Shown here: piece by piece, positions 8,220 through 17,260 of the stretch
Layout of the letters: each line of letters begins with the position of its first letter
How positions within the stretch are numbered: the first letter of the stretch is position 1
NCBI GenBank assembly: GCA_903772945.1
Contig: CAICTM010001709.1
Coordinates: 1-24,025 of the forward strand
Origin: Seminavis robusta
Lineage: Eukaryota; Bacillariophyta; Bacillariophyceae; Naviculales; Naviculaceae
Direction of reading: 5' to 3'
Length of the DNA: 24,025 bases
Made by a program: the position numbers and the translations under genes
Notes under the pieces: generated by a model
Database searches by the model: none
What the model saw: the letters and a program-made list of their open reading frames with translations, nothing else
Told to the model about the DNA's origin: nothing

Positions 8220-9488
8220 CTACCCAAACACATCACCTTCGGCGGTTCCTCCCTCTTTCTGTTTACTTTTTGCATCCTGCTTTGTTTGTTGTCGTGGTTG
8301 TGTTTGGTTCTTACCGTACTTTTTCGTTTCCCAGGGCAACCATTCGTGTGGATAGATTGGCGGTCGAAACTTTTGCTTGAAACAGGCAGGTCGATTTTGT
8401 TGCAACAAGAGTATCAAATCCTGTAGTAATGCAGTGGATCTGGCGGCGTTGTTTTGGTTATTGGATGGCATCAACTGTGGCAATCGTACCAGGAGTCGCA
8501 AGAGAAATTCGCATCCATACACGTCCAGTGGTGAAATGGCACTGTTGTTGTTTTCTTGTTGATGTCGTTCAATGTGAAATGTGTATTGAGGCCGTTCCTG
8601 TTCGTAGAGAAGACAGACGGGCAAGGCATTTTCGAACAATCGACCCAATGCCTTGCAGAATTGTCGAATTTCTTGTTTGATTTGGTTGGTTTTGGTTTCA
8701 TCGGGTGGTTGTTGCTGCTGTTGTTTTTCGAGCCATTGTTTGCGTGTCTTTTTTTCAAAGTGTTTGAGCAATTGACGGATGGTGACCGTGGCGGGGAGGG
8801 CATGGACGCTGCGCGGTGGTCCCTGGCTGATTGTTGTTGAATCACTATTGTCGTTAGCAGTTTGTAACAAATCCTTGTCATATCCATACGGCGCATCATA
8901 GCCTTTTCGATTGATTTTTTCCCATTCTTCCACCATGACAGTCTTGAGTGTAAATGGCAATACCAGTCCTCCATCCGCAATCTCTGCCACTGGTGCTTGT
9001 TGTTGTTGTTGGGCTGCCTTGAGTTCCTTTTTTCGCTGTTGCTTTCTCAATTGTTCTTGCTTCTGCGCCTCCTTTTCGGCTTGCCGTTTGTGTTCTTCCT
9101 GTTGCTGCTGTTCTTCGAAACGCTGTCGATGGTCGGGTGTATCCGGCAAGAGCTCCGACGCGGTGATCCATCGATCGTACCGGGCATTCCATCCCTTGAA
9201 ATGAATCAAAAACGACCAACTGGAATCTCCCGTCAAATGCGGATGATGGCGGACTTGACGAATCACACCTTCAAAGTACCGTTCCAACTTTTTCTTTTTG
9301 GGGGTCGTCTGGGCGGCTGCCGTCGTGGCGCCCTTGGGCGATCGAGGCTGTTCAATGTACGCCGTAAAGACTTTTTGATTCGGTAGAAACGGAGGAATCA
9401 GTTCTTGATGAGTAGCATCTTCTTCGGCTGCCGTAACATCTTGCTCGCCAGATGATGGCAAGGAGGCTTGGTCCTCATCGTCTTCCAT
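8220..9488 (-). CDS. MRG15/Eaf3/MSL3-type chromatin protein (chromo barrel + MRG domain)
   Basis: Single exon, 422 residues. The open frame extends upstream to a GTG, so I take the first ATG at 9488 (MEDDEDQ). An acidic N-terminus is followed by a chromo-barrel-like domain at about 39-114, containing the aromatic-rich FLIHFKGWNARYDRW core that in this family forms the methyl-lysine cage. A Gln/Glu/Lys-rich coiled linker spans about 118-170. An MRG domain begins with LVLPFTLKTVMVEEW at about 175 and includes LPATVTIRQLLKHF and the block DVYGCEFLLRLLVRLPQL. Relatives are subunits of NuA4/TIP60 acetyltransferase and Rpd3S/Sin3 deacetylase complexes reading H3K36 methylation. The chromo barrel has a basic low-complexity insertion (about 47-68). 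Gln runs come from CAA/CAG repeats. Function by homology is fairly sure; complex membership is inferred. Confidence 0.9.
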   Translation of the reverse strand: MEDDEDQASLPSSGEQDVTAAEEDATHQELIPPFLPNQKVFTAYIEQPRSPKGATTAAAQTTPKKKKLERYFEGVIRQVRHHPHLTGDSSWSFLIHFKGWNARYDRWITASELLPDTPDHRQRFEEQQQQEEHKRQAEKEAQKQEQLRKQQRKKELKAAQQQQQAPVAEIADGGLVLPFTLKTVMVEEWEKINRKGYDAPYGYDKDLLQTANDNSDSTTISQGPPRSVHALPATVTIRQLLKHFEKKTRKQWLEKQQQQQPPDETKTNQIKQEIRQFCKALGRLFENALPVCLLYEQERPQYTFHIERHQQENNNSAISPLDVYGCEFLLRLLVRLPQLMPSNNQNNAARSTALLQDLILLLQQNRPACFKQKFRPPIYPHEWLPWETKKYGKNQTQPRQQTKQDAKSKQKEGGTAEGDVFG

Positions 9489-9891
9489 TGTCTCTTGCTC
9501 TTGCCTTTTTGGCGTCTTTTCACTTCTCACGTGTTGTGTGCTCTATCCTGGAATGTATGTGCTCCGATATATGTAAATCCTTGAAACATTTGTGACTGGC
9601 CGGCTTTTGTGAAATACCGTACTGTACGATTTGTTCTCGCTTGGCCTGCTTCCAACGCCTCCAACGCTTGCGCTTCGCCGTTGGATTCGATTCTCAGTCA
9701 GGGATCCTGTTGGTCAGGGTTGTTTGTTGTGTTGTTTGCCAAAGCTGAAAGAATGACACGGTTTGTGTTTGTTGTCTATAGACTGCTTGACTTGACATCT
9801 TCATTCTTTTGAAAACTTGATTTAGAAGATTGATCCTGTGGCCCTTCCTTTCCCGACTTTCTGAGCTTGTTCCCGATCGTACAGTCGGTAT
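9489..9891. promoter_or_regulatory. divergent intergenic region between MRG gene and subtilase gene
   Basis: This 403-base stretch separates two start codons on opposite strands, so it must contain both promoters and 5' leaders. I see no clear TATA box, CCAAT box or repeated transcription-factor motif. The short frame on the minus strand at 9694-9927 overlaps the subtilase start and looks like a shadow. Confidence 0.5.
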
Positions 9892-12486
9892 ATGACCGCA
9901 TTGACAATGATATCCCCTCGGGGACAACCGTGGCTCTGTTCCTTTCGAACGTTATTGCTGGTATCTTTGTTGCTTGTGTTCCAGACGGAGGCCAAGATTC
10001 AAAGTCACCCAAAGCTGACTCCCGCACTGGCCGGAGAGAGCACGGGAGATGATACCTACATTGTACTGTTGACTCCAGGCGTTTCCTCGCTCAGCGAGGT
10101 ATCTGGCATGGACAATCGGTACATCAAGTACCGATACGATGCGGTTTTGAATGGATACGCTCTGAAGGGAGTGCCAGATGAAGTGATGAAGGAGATTCTA
10201 GATAGCGACAGTGTCAGAGCCGTATACGAGGTACGTTGGTGGTGGTCGTGGGACATGAGTACCGCTCAATCGTCTTTGCTGATCATTTATTTGCTCGTAT
10301 CGTTTCTCCGTGCATGATTGCAATGTAGGACCAACGTGCCTATGGTATTCCCGTGGAAGAAACGAAAGATCAGCAGACGATTACGCAAACGGGTGCACCG
10401 TGGGGTCTAGACCGAATCGATTCACGCACCGGTTTGGATGGAAACTATAACTACGATGCCACTGGGGCCGGTGTGATTATCTTCATATTTGATACAGGAG
10501 TTCTCAGCACCCATGTGGAGTTCACGGGGCGACTGGAACCTTGCGTTGACTACTCTGGAGAAGGATGCAATCAACCCGGACTTCACGGAACACACGTAGG
10601 TGAGAAGGACTATCGGAGGCATCGATCAAAGGATCTGAATGAATGTACAGATGGAGCCTCACGGTGTAGATTTTCTTTCTTCTATCAGCTGGAACGGCAC
10701 TGGGAACAACCTATGGGGTGGCCAAAGGAGCCAGGGTCAAGGACATGAAAGTTTTGAGAAAATCGGATGGATCTGGCTCCTACTCGAGTATCATCATGGC
10801 ATTTAACGACGTTACAGCAATGAAGAATGCCAATCCAAGTGCCAAATATGTCATCAATGCTTCTCTTGGTGGACCTCGGGATACTGCTACCAACCAGGCT
10901 GCCAGGGAATGTGCTCAGAGTGGGGTTATTGTTGTGGTTTCCGCAGGAAACAGTGATGCGGATGCCTGCAATCAAACTCCAGCAGGGGAAACCACACTCA
11001 TCACGGTTGGCTCCACAACCAGCTCTGATACCCGATCGTACTTTAGCAATTTTGGAACCTGCGTGGATGTCTTTGCCCCTGGTTCCAACATCGTCTCGGC
11101 ATCCAATTCAGGGAACACCGGAACTGCCACTCTTTCGGGAACTTCAATGTCATCCCCTCATGTTGCCGGCATTGCAGCTCTGTATCTTGAAATGGGACTG
11201 GATGTGTACACACAAATCGCCAGCTTGGCAACGCCCGGTGTTGTGAGTGACCCGGGCACTGGGTCGCCAAATCTCTTGGCATTCAACAACTACAATGCAG
11301 GGCCTGTGGCACCGACTACCTCAGCCCCAACTCCGGCTCCTACCCCGTTACCAACTTTTGCTTGTCCATCTGGATCCGCTGCATTTACACTAGAGCTGGT
11401 GACTGACAGGTACGGAACGGATGTCAGCTGGGATCTAAAGAACGATTGCACTGGTGTAATCATAGCAAGCAAAGCCGGGCGTACCTACGCCTCTGAGACT
11501 CGCTACGTTGAGAATGCCTGTATTGAAGCTAACACTCAGACCACATTTACAATCTACGATAGCTTCAACGATGGGATCTGTTGTACTTGGGGGGACGGTT
11601 ACTATTCAATCTACAAAGATAATGCTTTGCTTCGAACGGGAGGTGCATATGGCTCGCAAGAAGCAACCACTTTTGGTACCTGCGCGCCATCGGCACCAGG
11701 TAAGCACGGATTGTCTGTACCGGTAGCAGAGACAAGTGGCTCTTCCAGGCACCAACATTCACAACCAACTCATTCTTTCTCGTCCTCCCAGTTGCAAGTC
11801 CTGCTCCGACCCCAGCCCCCGTTGTTTCGTGTCCATCTGGCACTACTCTGTTTTCGGCGGATATCTTGACGGATCGGTACCCGGTACGTGTTGACTGGCA
11901 GATGCGGGCCCTAAAACCAAGTAATCTGCACGAGAGATAGAGTGACAGTATTTGCCTAACATGCACGTCACTCGCATTCACCAGGATGAGACTTCGTGGA
12001 CACTGACGAACACATGTGATGGCTCTGTGGTTAGAACTGGGGGCGGGTCATACATTGAATCCACTCTGTATACGGAAACAGAATGCGTCACGGACGGCCA
12101 AGCTTTCCAGTTTACGATGTCGGATTCATTTGGAGATGGTATTTGTTGCAGGTAGGTGTAGCTCGCGTCAGAGCACCCGTATTACTTCTCTCTTGATTTG
12201 CATCATGCCGTTCACGAACCGCTCTTAAATTGTTTGTCCACTGCAACGCACTCCCAGCTATGGTTTTGGCTACTATGATGCCTATTACGGCGGTACTTAT
12301 CTTGGTGGCGGAAGTAATTTTGGCTCTTCCAGCAGCGTCACCTTTGGCTCTTGTTCTGGAACCCCTACGGCTCCGACCTCGCCTGTACCTAGCCCGACAA
12401 GTCCTCCGTCTTGCTTTGGCGCGTCTTTCTTTGGAGATACCGTGCAAAACTTTTTGCATCGCCTCCAGGTCGTTTTTGCCCCCTAG
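9892..12486 (+). CDS. secreted subtilisin-like serine protease (S8) with two C-terminal GDGICC modules
   Basis: Six predicted exons (9892-10230, 10329-10599, 10689-11699, 11792-11883, 11985-12151, 12258-12486) give 702 residues with all GT-AG junctions in frame. Residues 1-34 are a signal peptide. A propeptide of inhibitor I9 type (DDTYIVLLTPGVSSLSEV onward) precedes the proteinase K-like domain. The triad is complete: Asp168 in IFDTGV, His199 in LHGTHVAG (rebuilt across intron 2), Ser356 in SGTSMSSPHVAG, with oxyanion Asn291 in SAGNSD. Pro/Thr linkers then separate two homologous modules (about 433-540 and 553-655), each with TDRY...SW near the start and DSFxDGICC in the middle. Introns 3-5 all fall in the module region. 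The C-terminus (PSCFGASFFGDTV onward) has one more cysteine and may be a truncated extra domain. It should be an active secreted endopeptidase; the modules may bind wall polymers or ions. Confidence 0.88.
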
Positions 12487-13243
12487 CTAGCTACCGTATG
12501 GAGAGTGCAATGTTGCAACGAACGTTACAAATCTTGGAGGAGTGAAGATACTGTTCGCCGTACCGTACATGATCTCCAGCTCGAATGAGACACAGTGATT
12601 GGCATCGCCTGGAGCGAGATTGGGTTGCGTGGGCTGGGTGATGATGAAAAGCCGAACTCTGAAACCTAGACTCCTATAGCTAGCTAGCTACAACCGTGAC
12701 AAGGTGTTTTCACATGTAATGAGAGTTGGTGTTTCATTCTTCACATCAGCTCCAGGTAAAGCTTAGAAATGGACCATTTTAGAGAAATGAAGTATGTATG
12801 CATAAAATTGACCAAGAAAAGAGATGCTTGCTCAAACTGAGTATATTGAGCTTGAGCTTGGACATCCCACGAGTTCTCTGTACTTTCTTGGCTTGGACAT
12901 GCTACCACGAGACACCCGGAGCGAACGTCGTTTGTCGACGCCTCCAAGTTTCTTTCATGACTCCCCTGCTGGGTCTCCTATTCCTCGCACTACGCTGGGA
13001 CCTCTTCGATACAGCGCCGTGACGGGTGATACATTCCCAGTCTATCTGCAAAACCAACGCGAAGATCCTTTATGACTAGTATTCTCGGGCGCCAGCAGAT
13101 GATGCTCCCACAGGTCTCCATAGGACGTGCTGGCACACAGGCGCACCTAGAAAACCAAATAGGAGGTGGCTTCTCAAGCCGGATCTCCTCTGCATATGGA
13201 GCCTTCATCTTCTCTGGTTGCACCCGGTATAGTTTGGTGGATC

Positions 13244-13261
13244 CAGTACCGTACGGTACTG
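13244..13261. repeat. 18-bp perfect palindrome
   Basis: CAGTACCGTACGGTACTG reads the same on both strands. It belongs to the family of CCGTAC/TACCGG-type palindromes scattered through the non-coding parts of this window. Confidence 0.9.
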
Positions 13262-14383
13262 CCGAAACAGGCAGAACTTTTTGACGTCTAGAGTTCGTAA
13301 TTTTGTTCCAGTGTCATCAAAAGACCAATTGTTGATTGTCGACGTGTTGTTATCCGCTGCGCTCAGCCTCCCTTTGTCATCGTCTAGCCCGCCCGTCTAT
13401 CCATCATACCGTATCGCTCAGCAACTAAACACAAAATTGCCATGTTGACATTGAATATCTCATTCGTACTGTAGCACCATTGTCAGCCTTTCAACTCGTC
13501 GCACCCAAACCTGTCCATCCCACTGGCTGATTGTTGATCAAAATAGCTACAGCAGAAAAAGATCACCATCATTGCTTGTCCGTCCATCAATCAAACAATC
13601 AAAATGAATTGGGGCGATGCACATCCCTCAATTGTCGATTTGCCAAATCTTTGTTGTGTCATATCCGCTGCGCTCGAGTCGAGACGCTTTGCACTGTTGT
13701 TTACTCCAAAAAGTAGAATCTATTCAATCAGAGCAGTTGTTACCGCGTTGTCGTTCGTCCAATTCTTGGAAATATACAGTAGCATGTCTGTCATCCTTGT
13801 CATGGTCGTCTGTCTCCAATCAAACTAACCGTAGGTCCTGCCATTGCAAACTCGCTGGATGGTGCCATTGTGAAGTGGATGCCATCGTTCGTATCGTATC
13901 GTACGATTGTGCTCTGCAGTGTACCGATCTTGGTATTGCACCTCATCAGATGGGCTGTGAATCAATCGATGGCTGAGATTAGACAAAGTGACATCTGGGG
14001 TCATAACTTTCTGAAAAACTCTAGGCAGGAGAGGGACTGTTCTTGAAGTCACCCGATGACAATTAATTGCTCTCTATTGTGGATATTGCCACAATGGCGT
14101 CTTGCTCAACTAACTGATCAGTCTCATCGGATTGACATTGAGTGATACTCAATTCAACTGACGACTTGACGACCTGACTTGACTTGACTTTGCTGATGAG
14201 TGACAGTCGATCTCTGCTGATAATATGATCTCGGAAACTGGGAATTCAATTTGTGGTTACCCGCTTTCTATTGGCGACCAGTGGCGCAGCTTGGACATTC
14301 GATTGGTGCTGCATTTGGAGCGCATCCTTGACGGCGACAATGATTTGTAGCTGTTTCATCTGCTCTAACCTTGGCGGCTACCT

Positions 14384-14408
14384 GAGTCGAGTCGAGTCGA
14401 GTCGAGTC
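14384..14408. repeat. (GAGTC)5 pentanucleotide array
   Basis: Five perfect head-to-tail GAGTC units. Shorter forms recur on the same strand at about 15719-15730 and in the opposite orientation (GACTC) at 16555-16570 and as single units towards 16720 and 19765. Confidence 0.95.
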
Positions 14409-14867
14409 CTCAACCCCTTAACTAATAACACGGCACATGGTGATTAAATTTTGTGAAACCAAGGGGGACGACTTGCGTGAAACAGGGATCTACTACAGAG
14501 TAATACTAGTACTCAGTAGTATTTTATTCTCCCCTTAACGCTTTCTGGTCACGAAAGTCGTATCGCCATACTAATCATAGCTATACCGCTGGCCTCGTAC
14601 GTGACTGGCCAACTTTCGTCGTTCGCCAAATTCTTCCTCTCTTTGAGCCTTTGTGCATGGTTGGCAGCAATTATTATTGGTATTGTTGTTGCCGCTGCAG
14701 GACAAGTTAGTGGTGACGGCACTGCAGCGAACGCAAGAAGAAGAAGGCCGAAGGCGTCCCTTGTAGTCATGAACGCTTCAGGCTCTGCGGATTTATCAGG
14801 GATCGAATAACCACCCAAAGAGGGTTGCTCTTGAAAACCGGCATCCGGCGAAGAAGCAACTTTCATC

Positions 14868-15503
14868 ATGTCTACATTATTGTTGCACGACGATGACGAC
14901 CAGTTATTACCTCGGATAGAATCCAGTTGGTCCATTAATAATCTGGATGATGAGTCCACGGTATTTCTCCGACGAATCCAAAAAGGGATCTTGTTGTTGG
15001 GGTTTGAGTTGGGATTTCTGGTACAAGCATCCACGGCGAATATCCAGTACATTTTTACCACTTCCTTTGTGGTGTTCGACCGCACATCTCAGTTGATTCT
15101 CAGTTTTGTGTGGAGTTACGTGGTGGCTATCATGGCATTGATCACATTTTATAGCTGCCAGAGAGTCGTCTTTGCCTTTCTGCATGACAGTGTCATGCGA
15201 CCCAAGCATCCATCACATTTGCTGCAAGATCAACGGCATCCGCCACTTTTTTTGCGACAATACCAAGTACTACTTTTAGAGGATTGGAAGGTGGAATTTC
15301 GATGCCAGTTTGTGCAGGGATCGTTGGTGGGTGTCTTGTGCTCGTGGGTATTCCTGGATGTCATTCTCAACTTTCGCATTCGGGTCGTTTATGGAGGGAT
15401 CCTCTACCTGTGCTCCCTGTTGCTCGTTATGCAGCAAATGTACGGGGATTACTGCCAACTTCCCCTGTGCGAACCGGAAAAGGAACACGAGGAAACTGTA
15501 TGA
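14868..15503 (+). CDS. orphan membrane protein with four predicted helices
   Basis: Single exon, 211 residues from an ATG. An acidic N-terminus (HDDDD) precedes four hydrophobic segments at about 39-55, 76-98, 148-168 and 173-192, with a hydrophilic, His/Pro/Arg-containing loop at about 104-145 and a Glu-rich tail. The regular helix-loop arrangement argues for a real gene over the antisense frame at 14549-15085. I do not recognise a family. By spacing of the helices it is probably a small integral protein of an internal membrane or the plasma membrane; no transport or enzymatic motif is visible. Confidence 0.6.
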   Translation: MSTLLLHDDDDQLLPRIESSWSINNLDDESTVFLRRIQKGILLLGFELGFLVQASTANIQYIFTTSFVVFDRTSQLILSFVWSYVVAIMALITFYSCQRVVFAFLHDSVMRPKHPSHLLQDQRHPPLFLRQYQVLLLEDWKVEFRCQFVQGSLVGVLCSWVFLDVILNFRIRVVYGGILYLCSLLLVMQQMYGDYCQLPLCEPEKEHEETV

Positions 15504-15807
15504 CACCGCCTTCCGCATTGACAAAATCAATTTTGGTTGGCATGCATGCATGACAGACGAAGCTTTGTCGATAGATGCGAACAGTTTGTAAATAGAACTT
15601 CTCTAGCTAGATATGAATTGTTTTGATAAATGGAAGTAGGAAAGGACTCAAACGCTGTTTCTGCTGGTTGGACTGCATCACACCTTTTTGGATGAAATAG
15701 GCCCAGGTAATACGGTAGCGAGTCGAGTCGGAAGTCTTGGATTGCCACAGCAGGATACCGGTACTCCCGAGCATTCATTCAGCTGAGGTTATTCTTTTTT
15801 TGCAGTT
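15504..15807. other. convergent intergenic region
   Basis: This stretch holds the 3' ends of the four-helix gene and the Ser-rich gene. It contains a CTAGCTAG tract (15603-15610), two GAGTC units (15719-15730) and TACCGGTA (15756-15763). No coding frame is supported. Confidence 0.6.
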
Positions 15808-16242
15808 TTATAATTTAGCTGTTGCTTGATCGAGTCCAGGAGTAGTAGCCACCTTGACTCTAACTTTCTTTTGAAACGAAGTCCTGAGGTGAGAACCATA
15901 TGGAGATGCAAAACTTCCGTCTTTAGTATGCATAGCAGCAAGGGCTTGCTTGACATGGAACTCTAGCATCCGGGGACTACGGACGCCCCGCCTCAAGTAT
16001 TTCCTTTGGGTGCCCCTGGCTTGCAAGTTACGATCCACTGCCTGTCTTGTCGCCGTCACTTGTGCTGGACTCTGATTGTCGTCGCCACGAATGGCCTCGT
16101 CTCCGCACATCGAGAAGGAGACCTCGGACGAAAAGGAGGACGACGACGACGAAGATAGTCTCAACGTGTCACTTGTTGAACTAGATCTATTGGAAGTACT
16201 GTTGTTGTTGGGGATGATGTCCATGGAGTTTTCTGCTGTCAT
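15808..16242 (-). CDS. small Ser-rich, basic hypothetical protein
   Basis: Single exon, 144 residues from an ATG to TAA. The N-terminal half is disordered, with long Ser/Thr/Asn runs (residues 12-42). The C-terminal half is basic, with segments such as RKYLRRGVRSPRMLEFHVKQ that could fold as helix. No signal peptide, membrane segment or recognised domain. Composition and ATG start make it more likely real than the overlapping plus-strand frame at 16076-16333, but it is a weak call. A nuclear or cytosolic regulatory protein would fit the composition. Confidence 0.5.
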   Translation of the reverse strand: MTAENSMDIIPNNNSTSNRSSSTSDTLRLSSSSSSSFSSEVSFSMCGDEAIRGDDNQSPAQVTATRQAVDRNLQARGTQRKYLRRGVRSPRMLEFHVKQALAAMHTKDGSFASPYGSHLRTSFQKKVRVKVATTPGLDQATAKL

Positions 16243-17260
16243 AATATTCTTTGTTAGATGGGAAGTTGTTTGTTGCTTAGTCGCTGATGATTATGTGTCA
16301 TTTTGCCGAAGGGGTTGCTCTCGTGTGTGTTAGCTCGCAAGGTCAAGGAGTTCATTCCTCCCGGATTTCATCCCCAGTTGAGACGCACAAGCATTAGCTG
16401 ACCTTCATCCCCAGTTTATTCGTCTGAGCAGCTGATACCCAACCATTTGATCTTGCCAGTTCAGGCATGCAATTCCATGCCGGGAGATTCGCTTTCTGCG
16501 TCTGTGCCAAGTGCCAGGTGCCCAGCACGAAGATTGGTTGAGTTCTGGGACTCACTCGACTCGACTCGACTTTTCACTCAACAACAACTGTCATTGGGGG
16601 TAACTGTGATTCAGTCAAGCATGCGTGCGGGAGAAATACTGCCGTGGACTCGACTCCCGCCAAGGGAGAACCCACGATCATTGCCATCGTGCTTGTCACA
16701 TGCTGAGCCACGATGGACTCGACTGCTGCAATGGCTCACGCCACAATGTTTAGCGTAACGCCCACGCACTTAGCGCTCAACAAAAATTTCAGGCCTAAGT
16801 AGAGGTCAACGCATCGGAGAACTTGCAAATACTCACATTTTGGCTACCCGACGAAAATTTCGTGAGTGAACGAATCTGCTTCGGCAATCTGACAGCGGTC
16901 TGTACTGTATGTGGCGTGGGAAGCTCAACAGAAACATGTTTATCGGCGGAACAATCCACAGTTTCCACAGTAGTCTTCTTGTGGACTATATCACATCCAA
17001 CGATCCAAGTTATCACACACAAGAAGTTTCGCCTCTCCATTTGGAATTTCTACGCCGCCCACCGTAGACGAAGCGAAAGATACCAAATTGGTTCAGTAGC
17101 AGGGAGCGGAGAAGCCACAGCGAAGACAGCGAAACAACGAAGAATCACAACATATTCTAGCAAGTCGCTGTTACGGAGGAGTCGTTGAGTTCTTTCATAA
17201 AACGTTTCGCGACAGTCACCAGGAAGCTCCCATCGACTTTCAGATACCCACGAGACCAAG
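16243..17260. other. intergenic region with GACTC repeats, no supported gene
   Basis: About 1 kb between divergent genes (Ser-rich on minus, propeller on plus). Frames at 16447-16758 and 16823-17188 (plus) and 17050-17283 (minus) overlap one another and lack domain features. Three and a half CTCGA units lie at 16555-16570. GGACTCGACT occurs twice more, near 16645 and 16714, each next to CCACGAT-like sequence. The last few hundred bases must contain the promoter of the propeller gene. Confidence 0.5.
16555..16570. repeat. GACTC pentanucleotide array, inverted relative to 14384-14408
   Basis: Three tandem TCGAC units preceded by C. This is the reverse complement of the GAGTC array 2.2 kb upstream. 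Confidence 0.9.

Larger units (their letters stand above)
12487..14867. other. gene-poor region rich in short palindromes and simple repeats
   Basis: There are 2.4 kb without a convincing gene. Frames such as 12824-13075 and 13604-13828 on the plus strand are short, show no domain and do not join through good splice sites. It holds (TAGC)n tracts (12483-12493, 12677-12690), an 18-base perfect palindrome at 13244-13261, a 14-base exact repeat TATCCGCTGCGCTC at 13351-13364 and 13662-13675 within loosely similar surroundings, TTGAC-rich sequence near 14160-14190, and five GAGTC units at 14384-14408. Nothing identifies a transposon. The part close to 14867 should carry the promoter of the four-helix protein. 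Confidence 0.5.

Noticed and set aside
12405..12486. Subtilase tail with Cys-Phe and Thr-Val considered as the start of a Hint (hedgehog/intein-like) domain
   Set aside because: The spacing does not match and no continuation could be found downstream in any frame.
12824..13075. 83-codon plus-strand frame in the gene-poor region
   Set aside because: It has an ATG but no domain, no good flanking splice sites and overlaps other equally long frames.
14601..14810. Small plus-strand frame with one hydrophobic segment
   Set aside because: It starts at GTG rather than ATG, and the hydrophobic stretch is the complement of the antisense frame; no independent support.
14549..15085. 178-codon minus-strand frame
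   Set aside because: It is antisense to the four-helix gene, which has the more coherent membrane-protein pattern; composition of the minus product is irregular.
16823..17188. 121-codon plus-strand frame upstream of the propeller gene
   Set aside because: The amino-acid pattern looks random, a minus frame of similar length overlaps it, and it occupies the likely promoter.
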